Part shown: piece after piece, positions 8,840 to 17,813 of the stretch
How the letters are laid out: every line of letters starts with the position of its first letter
Position numbering within the stretch: position 1 is the first letter of the stretch
From: Candidatus Laterigemmans baculatus
GTDB taxonomy: Bacteria > Planctomycetota > Planctomycetia > Pirellulales > Pirellulaceae
Direction: 5' to 3'
Assembly: GCF_010367455.1 (NCBI RefSeq)
Contig: NZ_WRPR01000026.1
Span: 1 to 64,000 of the forward strand
DNA length: 64,000 nt
Program-made: the position numbers and the translations under genes
Notes under the pieces: generated by a model
What the model saw: the letters and a program-made list of their open reading frames with translations, nothing else
Databases searched by the model: none
What the model was told of the DNA's origin: nothing

Positions 8840-9292
8840 CTAGCGTCCCGACGAGCTCAGCTCGAAGTTCGTGGCCTCGGCGTTTGGCGGCGGGACGGTG
8901 AGCGTGACGCCCGAGAACTCGACGCTGTTGTACTTTTCCGGCAGCACGTTGACCGCGCCGACGTCGGCAGCCATCGCGTCCGGCGGAATCGGCGATCCGT
9001 CGGGCATCGCCATTTTGCTGAACAGCACTCGGTAATTTCCGGGCGGCACGCCTTCGATCTCGGGGCCTGCTTGAAGCGTGTACTGACCGTTGCTGTCGGT
9101 GGTCCCGAAGCCGGCGGCTCGCATCCCGTTGGACTGGGGAAGCAGCGTGATTGAGACCCCTTCGACGGGCTTGCCATCGAGCTGAACCGTACCGGAGACG
9201 GGGACGACCTCCATCTCGGGTTCCGCGTTACAGCCGAGGGTCATTCCCCACCCGAGCAGGACCGCACCCATCAAGAATGTTTTTCTTAGCAC
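8840..9292 (-). CDS. Carboxypeptidase regulatory-like (transthyretin-fold) lipoprotein
   Basis: A 150-residue lipoprotein. The signal ends in GMTLGC (Cys21). The mature part has the pattern VSGTVQLDGKPVEGVSITLLP, then GTTDSNGQYTL and GNYRVLF, typical of the small prealbumin-like domains found beside DUF1559 genes in planctomycetes. The start is GTG 9292, preceded at five bases by GAGG; an ATG two bases upstream is in another frame. It follows the DUF1559 gene in the same direction, with a strong hairpin between them. It is therefore probably a read-through gene of that unit, expressed at a lower level. The function is unknown. The stop lies in a family A fragment. Confidence 0.8.
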   Translation of the reverse strand: MLRKTFLMGAVLLGWGMTLGCNAEPEMEVVPVSGTVQLDGKPVEGVSITLLPQSNGMRAAGFGTTDSNGQYTLQAGPEIEGVPPGNYRVLFSKMAMPDGSPIPPDAMAADVGAVNVLPEKYNSVEFSGVTLTVPPPNAEATNFELSSSGR

Positions 9293-9332
9293 ATGAACCT
9301 CAGAGGATGAAAAAACAAGTGGAAGAGAAACG

Positions 9333-9362
9333 CAGCGGCGGCTGGTAGGCCAGCCGCCGCTG
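9333..9362 (-). terminator. Strong hairpin between the DUF1559 and lipoprotein genes
   Basis: A perfect 13-base-pair stem (CAGCGGCGGCTGG with CCAGCCGCCGCTG) surrounds the loop TAGG. On the minus strand it lies 34 bases after the DUF1559 stop and is followed by GTTTCTC. The U-run is short, so partial termination or an mRNA-stabilising hairpin is possible. Confidence 0.65.
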
Positions 9363-9396
9363 TGGATTCGTCGCAGCCGAAGAGCATGGCGCGATG

Positions 9397-10410
9397 TTAT
9401 TGGAATTCACCCACCGGTTCGCCGTCAGCAATGTAAGCCAGACGCCGGAGGACCAGGATGTCGGTCGTTTCGGAGAGGAAGTGGACCGAAGCATCGGCGA
9501 AGGCGAACTGGGCGCCTCCGGGGTGCATGCTGCCAGCGGTCGACCAGTCGCCAAGCCGGCTGTTGAGGACCGGCGTACGTTGGAAGGGAGGCGAATCCCA
9601 GCCGCAGCAGTAGTGGAAGTTGATTCCCTGGGCGTAGGTTAAATCGACGCCGTGGCCGACCCACTTCGCATAACCCCAGGTCGGCGAGACGCCGTTCCAG
9701 GTCGAGCGGAGCGTTTCGCAGAGGGCGACGGTCGAGCTCGTCCCGTCGGTGAAGTCCCGCATCTTCGTGCCCACGTTGTGGCCAAAGGCGCGGCGGGTCG
9801 ACATCGTTTCCTGATTCCACACGTTGTCGGTCGAGGAAGTGCGCTCAATGCTGAAGTCGTAGTTGGTGAACGCTCCCTGCAGCGTCGTCGTACCGGGCGA
9901 GATGGAGTAGTTCGCGCTGGTGGTCGTACTGTAATTCGAGGGATTGGGGTCGGAGGGGCAGAGGAACGTGTCCAGGGCGGTGCTCACGACGACGTCGTTG
10001 GCATTCCCAGCTTCGCCCGGTCGCGGACCTCCGTAACCCTTTCCACCCGGATCGTACGTCCCGGCAACGAGCCGAAAATCGAACTGATCGTGCAAGTTCT
10101 GTTGCTCGATGAAGGGCAACGCCATCAACCAACCGCGATGCCCGCGGACTTGGCCGGCCGCAGGGGCCGCCGTTCCCGATGTGATTGAGCCACTGTTGGC
10201 TACCGAGTAGGGCATCGTCTTGTGAACATCATGGTAGTTGTGCAGCGACAGGATCAGCTGCTTCATGTTGTTCGAGCACGACATGCGTCGGGCCGCCTCG
10301 CGCGCCGCTTGGACCGCGGGCAAAAGAAGACCCACTAAGACGCCGATGATCGCGATGACCACCAGCAATTCGACGAGCGTAAAGGCCGCTCGAGACCGGG
10401 ATGAGGACAT
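9397..10410 (-). CDS. DUF1559 prepilin-like protein
   Basis: A 337-residue protein with a type IV pilin-like N-terminus (RAAFTLVELLVVIAIIG, then AAREAARRMSC). This predicts prepilin-peptidase cleavage between Ala and Phe and insertion by the first hydrophobic helix. The rest is the DUF1559 globular domain, ending in the typical FADASVHFLS block. Planctomycete genomes carry many such proteins. They are surface or pseudopilin-like, with no proven role that I know of. The start ATG is preceded by GAGGGAG eight bases upstream. The downstream lipoprotein gene is the usual partner. Confidence 0.92.
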   Translation of the reverse strand: MSSSRSRAAFTLVELLVVIAIIGVLVGLLLPAVQAAREAARRMSCSNNMKQLILSLHNYHDVHKTMPYSVANSGSITSGTAAPAAGQVRGHRGWLMALPFIEQQNLHDQFDFRLVAGTYDPGGKGYGGPRPGEAGNANDVVVSTALDTFLCPSDPNPSNYSTTTSANYSISPGTTTLQGAFTNYDFSIERTSSTDNVWNQETMSTRRAFGHNVGTKMRDFTDGTSSTVALCETLRSTWNGVSPTWGYAKWVGHGVDLTYAQGINFHYCCGWDSPPFQRTPVLNSRLGDWSTAGSMHPGGAQFAFADASVHFLSETTDILVLRRLAYIADGEPVGEFQ

Positions 10411-10844
10411 ACAAAGACTCCCTCAGATGTCATCCGTTGCCATTGGCGGCGACCAATGACCCACGACTGCTATTAAAAATCCCACTTCGCCGATCGGGGT
10501 AAAAACGCACCTTCATCGAAGACTGAATCACCAGTCTGCACCTTGAATTCCAACGTGGAGTGGAAGCAATGGAGCGGTTGCAGTCAGTAACTATCAGCGA
10601 TCCTCTCCGCACGGACTGCGGAGAAGGCGGTCGATGGCATATCGGAATCAGCGTCTGAGGGTCGCTGCGCGGTGCCTCGCTCCGCAGTTTCTGCAGGAGA
10701 CAGGTTCTGCAGGGGGAGCAGGGGCACAGGCATTCTCAGCAGGAAAAGTATCTGGATGAGTCGTCTGGCTGTAGTGGTTGACAATTGTCCCCACATACGA
10801 CGGGGTTGTCTAGGGAAATTTTAACGGTTTTCTCCCGCGGCTTC
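10411..10844. other. Intergenic stretch, no gene seen
   Basis: This is the leader side of the DUF1559 gene. It contains a small dyad (ATTGG TCGCCG CCAAT) about 35 bases before the start and an AT-rich patch around 10470-10500 that could hold a promoter. I found no convincing coding frame. Confidence 0.5.
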
Positions 10845-10900
10845 GCGCCACCGGTCTCGCGCCACCGGTCTCGCGCCACCGGTCTCGCGCCACCGGTCAG
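10845..10900. repeat. Tandem repeat, four copies of a 14-base unit
   Basis: The unit GCGCCACCGGTCTC is repeated four times, the last copy ending in CAG. It lies 17 bases beyond the putA stop codon. The period is not a multiple of three, unlike the tandem repeats inside genes in this window. Confidence 0.9.
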
Positions 10901-10917
10901 CCGGCTGCCAGCGGCGA

Positions 10918-13900
10918 CTACAGCACTGGCCGCCGTTTCTCGAGCGCCCGGCGGCCCAGATTGCCGTAGCGATGGTAGTCGACCGAGAGGCTCTGTTCGG
11001 TGACGTACCACAGCGGTTCAATGCGGCCGGCGGCGATCGCGCGGGTCCGGATCGTAGGAATGAAGGCGTCGCGGCAGGCGTCGAGGATTTCATCGCTGGC
11101 GCGGCTGCCTCCGGGATATCGCACGCGGTCGACCCAGCCGCCGCGAATCTCCTCGGCCAGCTGCGCGTCGCTCTCTTCGACGAACTCGATACGGCCGGCC
11201 CAGTCGCTGGTGATCCGCTCGAGCAGCCCAGCCACCGCGGCGGCCTGTTCGTGGGCATGCGAGACGACCGGGCGGCAGCCCACGGCGACGGCGGCCAGGA
11301 TCGCCACCAGGCAATCGTCCGCCCGGTCCCCATCGACGATCCGCAGCCGCAGGTGTTCGACCGGCCGATAGCGACGGACGTTATCTTGGCCGACCAGGCG
11401 AAGCGAATCGTGTTCGACGCAGAACTCGGTTTCCGCCGCTTCGGCGAACTGCTGAATCGCCTGCTGCAGCCGGCCGCGGACCGTCGCTGCCGATTTTCCG
11501 CTCAGCTCGGCGAGCTGTTCGACCCAGTTGTCCGAGTCGAGCTTGCGGTCGATCTTCGCCAGCGGCAGGGGAAGCGCTTCACGTTCGACGACGGGTCCAG
11601 TGGGCGGTTCGGGGATCTCGGATCGCTCCTCAAAGTGCATCAGCGGAATCACGTAATTCGGTCCGCCCGCTTTGATGCCCGAGCCCCAGGCGCTCTTGGC
11701 GACTCCGCCGAAGGGTTGGCGGAGGACGATCGCTCCGGTGGTGGGGCGATTGATGTAGAGGTTGCCGGCGCGGATTCGCTGTTGCCAGATTTCCTGCTCG
11801 CGATCGTCGAGGCTTTCCAGCCCGCTGGTCAGCCCATAGCCGGTGCGGTTGACCAGCTCGATCGCTTCCTCCAATCGCCGATAGGGCATCACGCCGAGCA
11901 CGGGGCCGAAAAGCTCCGTCATGTGGGTGAAGCTATCGGGGGAGACATCCCATTTGACGCTCGGTCGATAAAGGCAGGGGTTGTCGTCGACCTGCTCGGA
12001 CATCACCAGCCATTCTTCGCCGTGCTCGAGCTCCTTCAGCTCGCGGAGCAGCGGTCCCTCGGGCGGCCGGATCAAGGGACCGACGCGGTTGCTCAGGTCC
12101 CACGCCGATCCAACGCGGATGCTCTGGACGGCGTCGGCCAGCGATTCGCGGAACCGCGGATCGTTGTAGACTTCTTCTTCGAGCAGCAACAGCGACGTGG
12201 CGCTGCACTTCTGGCCGCCATGACTGAAAGCGCTGTGCAGCAGATGCTTGATCGCCAGCTCGCGGTCGGCCAACGCGGTCACGATCGTCGCATTCTTGCC
12301 ACCGGTCTCGGCAACCAGCTCCATGTCGGGGCGGGCTTCGAGCATGCGGACGGCGGTCTCGGTGCCGCCGGTGAGGATCACGACGTCGACGTCCTCGTGG
12401 GACACCAACCGGCGACCGCCGGTCGAGCCTCGGCAGGGGAGCATCTGCAGCGCTTCGCGAGGAACGCCCGCGTCCCACAAGCACTCGCAGATCAGCTGGG
12501 CAGGCAGAACGGTATCGCTGGCTGGCTTGAGGATCGTGGTGTTGCCGGCGGCCAGCGCGGCGACGATCCCACCGCAGGGAATCGCGATCGGGAAATTCCA
12601 AGGGCTGACGACCGCAACGACACCCCTTCCCCGCGCGGAGAAGGTGGGGTTGTCGAGCATCTCGCCCGCCGCCAAGGCATAGAACTCGGTGAAGTCGATC
12701 GCTTCGCTGACTTCCGGATCGGCTTCGACGACCGTTTTGCCTCCATCGGCGATTCCGGCTCCGATCAGATCGCCTCGACGTTCCCGCATCTTTTGTGCGG
12801 CTGCTCGAAGGATCGCGTGCCGCTCGGCATGCGGGCGATTCCGCCAGCCGCTCGGGTCGGCTTTGGCACACGCGACCGCCCGCTCGACATCCTCCTCGCT
12901 CGCCTCGGCGTAGCGGCAGACGACGACTCCGGGACGAGAGGGGTCGAACGATTCATGGACCGTTCGGCCGCCGGTGAATTGCTCATCCTCGACCTGCTCG
13001 CCGGCAACCCAGAGCGGGACGCAAGTCGCTGCATCGCCCGAGCGATCGATCCAGCGAGCGATGATTCCTTCAGCCCACGCGGCGTTATGGGGCTGCGACC
13101 AATCGGTGTCGGGTTCGTTGACGTACTGCCGCAGGTCGGTGGCCACCGGAGGCATCTGCGGTGGTTCGCGGCGATCCTGCGTCCGCCGCGGAGTGGTCGA
13201 GACGCTGTCGACCAGGGCGGCCGATTGGCGAAAACCGTTGGCGAGCTTTTCGAACGCGGGGCTGTCCGGATCGAGCTGGAACGTATGCCGGAGGAAGTTG
13301 TCTTCGCCGGTGTTCTCGTCGAGCCGTCGGATCAGGTAGCCGATCGCGTAGATGAAATCTTCTTGGCGGCAGGCGGGGGCGTAGAGCAGCAGGTCGTTGG
13401 CGACTTCGAAGATCGCTCGCCGTTGGTGGTTGGCCATGCCCTCGAGCATTTCGAACTGGACTCGCCCCGCTTCGATCGCTCCGGCTCGGGCCGCCCAGAG
13501 CATCGCCAAGCCGACGTCGAACAGGTTGTGTGAAGCGACGCCGAGCTGGATCGCGTCGGCATTCTCGGGCTTGAGGATCTCGCGGATCATGCGTTTGAAG
13601 TTCGCATCGGTCTCGACTTTGGAGGTGTAGGGCGCTTGCGGCCAGCCGGCGACCGAGGCTTCGACCCGCTCCATCTCCATGTTGGCGCCTTTGACGACGC
13701 GAACCGTCAGCGGCTGGCACGGCAGGCCCCGCTCCCGCGCGGAGGCGACCCGCCGCCGCGACCACTCGGCCAACTCGCAGAGCACGCCAAACGAATCGGG
13801 AACGTAGGCCTGCAGGGCGATTCCCGCCCGGGCGTTCTCGAGTCCCGGGCGGTCGAGTGCGGCCATCAGCGTGTCCCGCGTCAAGTACATGTCGCGGTAC

Positions 13901-14733
13901 TCTTCCATGTCGAGGTAGACGAATTTGCTCGTCTCCCGCCCGTCGGGCTGGACGTAGTACTCGCGAGCCGCGGCGCGGAACAGCAGCTCCATCCGATCGG
14001 CCAGCACGTGCAGTGTGTGGCGGCGGGCGATCGGCGTGATCTGCGAATAGATCGTCGAGATCTTGACCGAGATGCACTCAACGTCCGGCTGCTGCAAGGC
14101 GGCCAAGTAGGCTTTGAAGCGGCGTCGCGCTTCCCCCTCGCCGATCAGCGCCTCGCCGATCAAGTTGACGTTCATCCGCAGCCCCTGGGCCCGCCGCTCG
14201 CGCAGGTGTTCGCTGAGCGTTTCGCTCTCGGCCGGGAGGATCACGTTGGCCGTCTCCCGCCGCATCTTGTCCTTGACCAGCGGGACCGCGACGCCGGGAA
14301 GATAACCCCCAAAGCTTTGGAAGCCGCGGAGCATCGTGCGATCGAGCCCGCTGAAAAACCGCGGCACCCCCTGCACATCCAGAATGTGCGTCATCTGGTC
14401 GGCGACCCGCTCGGCGACGTTGGTGCGAAACGCCTGGTCGGTCATCTCGATCAGCGTCGCCTTGTCCTCGGGATGGCCGATCATGCGGTCCAGCTCGGCT
14501 TGCTGCCGCTGTTCCTGAGGCGTCTGCAACTGGCGAGCACGCTTCAGGAGCCGGCGAGCGATCAGGATCGCCGCTTCGACATCGTCCGAAGCAGAAGCCG
14601 CTTGCTGCAGCAGTGCGGCGCGTTCCAAAGCGTGAGACTGGCTGAGGGCGATCGACACGGCGATTTCCAGGTTCGAGCAAACAGAATCCAAAGCATTTTT
14701 CCGCACTTCCGTGCTCCGCAGGCCTCCCTCCAT
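10918..14733 (-). CDS. putA: Bifunctional proline dehydrogenase / glutamate semialdehyde dehydrogenase
   Basis: A 1271-residue enzyme that oxidises proline to glutamate in two steps. The FAD-dependent proline dehydrogenase barrel spans about residues 70-480, with GLRMNVNLIGEAL near 185 and YLIRRLDENTGEDNF near 465. The NAD-dependent aldehyde dehydrogenase domain spans about 530-1050, with general base Glu809 in ETGGKN and nucleophile Cys843 in GGQKCSA. A C-terminal region of about 210 residues resembles the extra ALDH-like tail of long PutA proteins. There is no N-terminal ribbon-helix-helix repressor domain, so it should not regulate its own gene. It is divergent from the PSD1 gene, with a long inverted repeat between them. 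Confidence 0.96.
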   Translation of the reverse strand: MEGGLRSTEVRKNALDSVCSNLEIAVSIALSQSHALERAALLQQAASASDDVEAAILIARRLLKRARQLQTPQEQRQQAELDRMIGHPEDKATLIEMTDQAFRTNVAERVADQMTHILDVQGVPRFFSGLDRTMLRGFQSFGGYLPGVAVPLVKDKMRRETANVILPAESETLSEHLRERRAQGLRMNVNLIGEALIGEGEARRRFKAYLAALQQPDVECISVKISTIYSQITPIARRHTLHVLADRMELLFRAAAREYYVQPDGRETSKFVYLDMEEYRDMYLTRDTLMAALDRPGLENARAGIALQAYVPDSFGVLCELAEWSRRRVASARERGLPCQPLTVRVVKGANMEMERVEASVAGWPQAPYTSKVETDANFKRMIREILKPENADAIQLGVASHNLFDVGLAMLWAARAGAIEAGRVQFEMLEGMANHQRRAIFEVANDLLLYAPACRQEDFIYAIGYLIRRLDENTGEDNFLRHTFQLDPDSPAFEKLANGFRQSAALVDSVSTTPRRTQDRREPPQMPPVATDLRQYVNEPDTDWSQPHNAAWAEGIIARWIDRSGDAATCVPLWVAGEQVEDEQFTGGRTVHESFDPSRPGVVVCRYAEASEEDVERAVACAKADPSGWRNRPHAERHAILRAAAQKMRERRGDLIGAGIADGGKTVVEADPEVSEAIDFTEFYALAAGEMLDNPTFSARGRGVVAVVSPWNFPIAIPCGGIVAALAAGNTTILKPASDTVLPAQLICECLWDAGVPREALQMLPCRGSTGGRRLVSHEDVDVVILTGGTETAVRMLEARPDMELVAETGGKNATIVTALADRELAIKHLLHSAFSHGGQKCSATSLLLLEEEVYNDPRFRESLADAVQSIRVGSAWDLSNRVGPLIRPPEGPLLRELKELEHGEEWLVMSEQVDDNPCLYRPSVKWDVSPDSFTHMTELFGPVLGVMPYRRLEEAIELVNRTGYGLTSGLESLDDREQEIWQQRIRAGNLYINRPTTGAIVLRQPFGGVAKSAWGSGIKAGGPNYVIPLMHFEERSEIPEPPTGPVVEREALPLPLAKIDRKLDSDNWVEQLAELSGKSAATVRGRLQQAIQQFAEAAETEFCVEHDSLRLVGQDNVRRYRPVEHLRLRIVDGDRADDCLVAILAAVAVGCRPVVSHAHEQAAAVAGLLERITSDWAGRIEFVEESDAQLAEEIRGGWVDRVRYPGGSRASDEILDACRDAFIPTIRTRAIAAGRIEPLWYVTEQSLSVDYHRYGNLGRRALEKRRPVL

Positions 14734-14911
14734 GGGGAGCTCCTGAACCCTAGCCCCGATTCGCCGGAAAACAATTCAGTCCGGAAAATCGCTGCGGGCT
14801 CCGGCGCCGCCAGGGGGAACGCCAAATGAAAGGCATCCGGGGAGGCAGCAATCGGCGTTCCGCGGGGCGAGCGGGGGGTGTCTTTTGGTCCGTCAGCGGT
14901 GAGTAATGCAT

Positions 14912-14979
14912 TCGTTTAACGGCAAGCCGCAGGCGACTGCTTTTTAAAACACAGTCGCCTGCGGCTTGCCGTTAAACGA
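14912..14979. repeat. Perfect 28-base inverted repeat between divergent genes
   Basis: Arms 14912-14939 and 14952-14979 are exactly complementary. They run TCGTTTAACGGCAAGCC... inward, around the 12-base loop CTTTTTAAAACA. The arm contains CCGCAGGCG, also found in family B arms. The element lies in the 355-base gap between putA and the PSD1 gene, which diverge. It may be a dispersed cruciform repeat or a bidirectional structural element. The rest of the gap shows no gene. Confidence 0.9.
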
Positions 14980-15088
14980 CTTTTTCGCAAAAGCCTCGGT
15001 GCCCCGGTTCTCTTTGCCCTCTGGCCCCCCGATCGCGCATACTGGAGGCGTCGTCCCCGGACTCTGAACGCTGCGCCACTGGGTGAGA

Positions 15089-17797
15089 ATGTTCGCGATA
15101 ATCCCCTCCCAATTTCGTCCGCCCCGCTCGCTCGTGAGGACGCCGCTCGTGAGGAGGCCGCTCGTGAGGACGCCGCTCGCGGGGACGCTGCTCTGTGCGG
15201 CTCTTGGACTGGGGCTGGTCGGCTGGCCGCTGAGTCACGATACCGGCGGCGGGGGACGCGTCAGCTATGGCGGCGAAGTGCCTGAGTTACCGTCCGGTGG
15301 TGCCGCGGCGGAGCATTTGAAGCTGTTCACCGACGGGGTCCTGCCGATTTTCCGCGAGCACTGTTTCGATTGCCACGCGGGCGAGGATTTTAAAGGAGGG
15401 CTGGCTCTCGACACCCGCGCTGGACTGGTCACCGGCGGCGATTCCGGTTCGGCGATCGACGAGACCGATCCCGAGTACAGTTTGCTCCTCTCGGCGGTTC
15501 GCTATGAAGGGCTGGAGATGCCGCCGAGCGGTAAGCTGGACCAGGCGTCGATCGACACGATCGCCCGCTGGGTGGCGGCCGGAGCGCCCTACTTGCCCGA
15601 GATGCAGGGGGAACCGGGAGCCCAACGGGCCGAACCGCCGGGAGCTCGGATCAGCGAGTCGGACCGCCAGTTCTGGGCCTTTCAGCCCTTGGCGGATCCC
15701 GCCGTTCCCGAACTCTCGGTCGGTGCCGCCCAGGGAGATGCTGCCCAGGGGGATGCTGCCCAGTGGAATCCCGCCGAGTGGGCTGAGAACCCGATCGACG
15801 CCTTCATCGCCGCACGACTGCAGGCTGCGGGGCTGGAGCCGAATGGTCCGGCCGCCCCGGCCGATCTGATTCGCCGCCTGCACTACGATTTGACGGGGCT
15901 GCCTCCGTCGAGCGATTTGGTCGCCGCCTTTGTGGCCGATCCCTCGGAACGCCATTACCAGCGGATCGTCGACACGCTGCTGGCCAGCCCTGAATATGGC
16001 GAGCGGTGGGGGCGGCACTGGCTCGATCTCGTGCGGTACGCCGAAACGAACAGCTACGAACGGGATGCGGCAAAGCCCGAAGTCTGGCGTTACCGCGACT
16101 ACGTGATCGATGCCTTCAACTCGGACAAGCCGTTTGACGCCTTCACCGTCGAGCAGCTGGCTGGCGACGAGCTGCCGTTTGCGGCCGAGCGGTTGATCGC
16201 CACCGGCTACCATCGCCTGGGCATCTGGGACGACGAGCCGGCCGATCCAGAATTGGCCCTGTACGACGACTTGGACGACCTGGTGATGACGACCGGGCAA
16301 GTTTTCCTCGGGCTGACGATCAACTGCGCTCGCTGCCATGACCATAAGATCGATCCGATCCGCCAGGCCGATTACTACCGCTTCCTGAGCTTCTTTTCCG
16401 GGCTGAACCGCTATGGGATTCGCGGGGCGGACACCGTCAAGCAGTTCTCATTGCGTCCGCTGGTGCCGCCGCGGGAAGCTGAAGAACATCGAGCCGCGGT
16501 CGAGGATTATCAGCAAGCCAAGAAGGATGCGGAGACGACCCTCGAGGCGATCCACGACAAAGTCAAAGGCGATTTCGCTCCGGTCGAGCACGAGGAGTTC
16601 CGCCACCCGATGAACCGCCTGACGCTGGTCGAGCAGCGGGTCGGGCGACAGATCACGGCCGAAGAGTTTGCCAGCTACCGCGAAACGACCGAGCGGCTGC
16701 GGGAGCTCGAGCGGGACAAACCGGCGTCGCTGGCCATGGCCCTCTGCGTCACCGAGATCGGTTCGGAGCCTCGCGAAACGTTCCTGCTGACCCGCGGCAA
16801 TCCGCACGCCCCGGCCGCACCGGTCGAGCCAGGCATCCCCGAAGTCCTCAGCCCGCCGTCGGCCGCAGGGGGTTACAACCCGCCGATCCCGCCGAGCCCA
16901 AACCCGGGAACTTCGGGCCGCCGCAGCGTGCTGGCCCGCTGGATCGTCGACCCCGAACAGAATCCGCTCACGCCGCGGGTCACCGCCAATCGGCTGTGGC
17001 AGTACCACTTTGGCCGCGGGCTGGTCCGCACGCCGAACGATTTTGGTTTTCAGGGAACTCCGCCGACCCATCCCGCGTTGCTCGATTGGCTCTCCAGCCG
17101 CTTGGTCGAGGCCGAGTGGCACCTCAAACCGCTGCACCGCCTGCTGGTCAGCTCGCAGACGTACCGGATGAGCAGCCGAGCGAATTCCAAAGCGCTCGCA
17201 GCCGATCCGACGAATGATCACTACTGGCGGTTCGATCCGCGGCGGTTGAGCGCCGAGGAGATTCGCGATTCCATGCTGGCCGTCTCGGGACGTTTGAATC
17301 TGGCCAAAGGTGGCCCCAGCATGTATCCCACGATCGAGCCGGAGGTTCTGGCCGGGCAGTCGCGTCCGGGGGACGGGTGGCACGATTCGCCGCTGTCGGA
17401 GCGATCGCGGCGGGCCGTCTACATCCACATCAAGCGGTCGTTGGCCGTCCCGTTGCTGGCCAGCTTCGACATGGCCGACACCGACTTTACCTGTCCGGTT
17501 CGATTTGCGACGACGCAGCCGACGCAGGCCCTCGGGATGCTCAATAGCGACTTCACCAGTGAGCAGGCACGCGTGCTGGCCGCCGACGCGGTCCGGGCGG
17601 TCGGCGAGGCGCCAGAGGATTTCGCTGCGGAAGTGCTGCGTCGCGTGAGTCAGCGGGAGCCGTCGAGCGCGGAGCTCGCCGAGGCGGTCGGCTTGCTCGA
17701 GCGGCTGAGCACGACGCGGGGCGAAACCCCCGAGCGGGCTCGAGAGCTGCTGGCTCTGGTTGCGCTGAACCTGAACGAATTCGTCTATCTCGATTGA
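15089..17797 (+). CDS. PSD1-type protein: cytochrome c (PSCyt1), DUF1549, DUF1553
   Basis: A secreted or anchored protein of 902 residues. After a leader with a tandem-duplicated R-PLVRTPL segment and a hydrophobic stretch, the PSCyt1 haem motif CFDCH (C92, C95, H96) precedes FKGGLALDT. DUF1549 follows at about residues 240-450 and contains a second CXXCH (CARCHDHK, C413). DUF1553 spans about 610-880 and has NRLWQYHFGRGLV and GTPPTHPALLDWL. The family is a planctomycete hallmark of unknown substrate, thought to act with the DUF1501 partner, which starts 16 bases downstream. A linker AAQGDAAQGDAAQ near 215 is another tandem duplication. GTG at 15083 is an alternative start. Confidence 0.93.
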   Translation: MFAIIPSQFRPPRSLVRTPLVRRPLVRTPLAGTLLCAALGLGLVGWPLSHDTGGGGRVSYGGEVPELPSGGAAAEHLKLFTDGVLPIFREHCFDCHAGEDFKGGLALDTRAGLVTGGDSGSAIDETDPEYSLLLSAVRYEGLEMPPSGKLDQASIDTIARWVAAGAPYLPEMQGEPGAQRAEPPGARISESDRQFWAFQPLADPAVPELSVGAAQGDAAQGDAAQWNPAEWAENPIDAFIAARLQAAGLEPNGPAAPADLIRRLHYDLTGLPPSSDLVAAFVADPSERHYQRIVDTLLASPEYGERWGRHWLDLVRYAETNSYERDAAKPEVWRYRDYVIDAFNSDKPFDAFTVEQLAGDELPFAAERLIATGYHRLGIWDDEPADPELALYDDLDDLVMTTGQVFLGLTINCARCHDHKIDPIRQADYYRFLSFFSGLNRYGIRGADTVKQFSLRPLVPPREAEEHRAAVEDYQQAKKDAETTLEAIHDKVKGDFAPVEHEEFRHPMNRLTLVEQRVGRQITAEEFASYRETTERLRELERDKPASLAMALCVTEIGSEPRETFLLTRGNPHAPAAPVEPGIPEVLSPPSAAGGYNPPIPPSPNPGTSGRRSVLARWIVDPEQNPLTPRVTANRLWQYHFGRGLVRTPNDFGFQGTPPTHPALLDWLSSRLVEAEWHLKPLHRLLVSSQTYRMSSRANSKALAADPTNDHYWRFDPRRLSAEEIRDSMLAVSGRLNLAKGGPSMYPTIEPEVLAGQSRPGDGWHDSPLSERSRRAVYIHIKRSLAVPLLASFDMADTDFTCPVRFATTQPTQALGMLNSDFTSEQARVLAADAVRAVGEAPEDFAAEVLRRVSQREPSSAELAEAVGLLERLSTTRGETPERARELLALVALNLNEFVYLD

Positions 17798-17813
17798 GCT
17801 GAGCGATAAACCG

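Noticed and set aside
10972-13533. Plus-strand open frame of about 850 codons
   Set aside because: It is the antisense shadow of putA in GC-rich DNA and has no domain or start signal.
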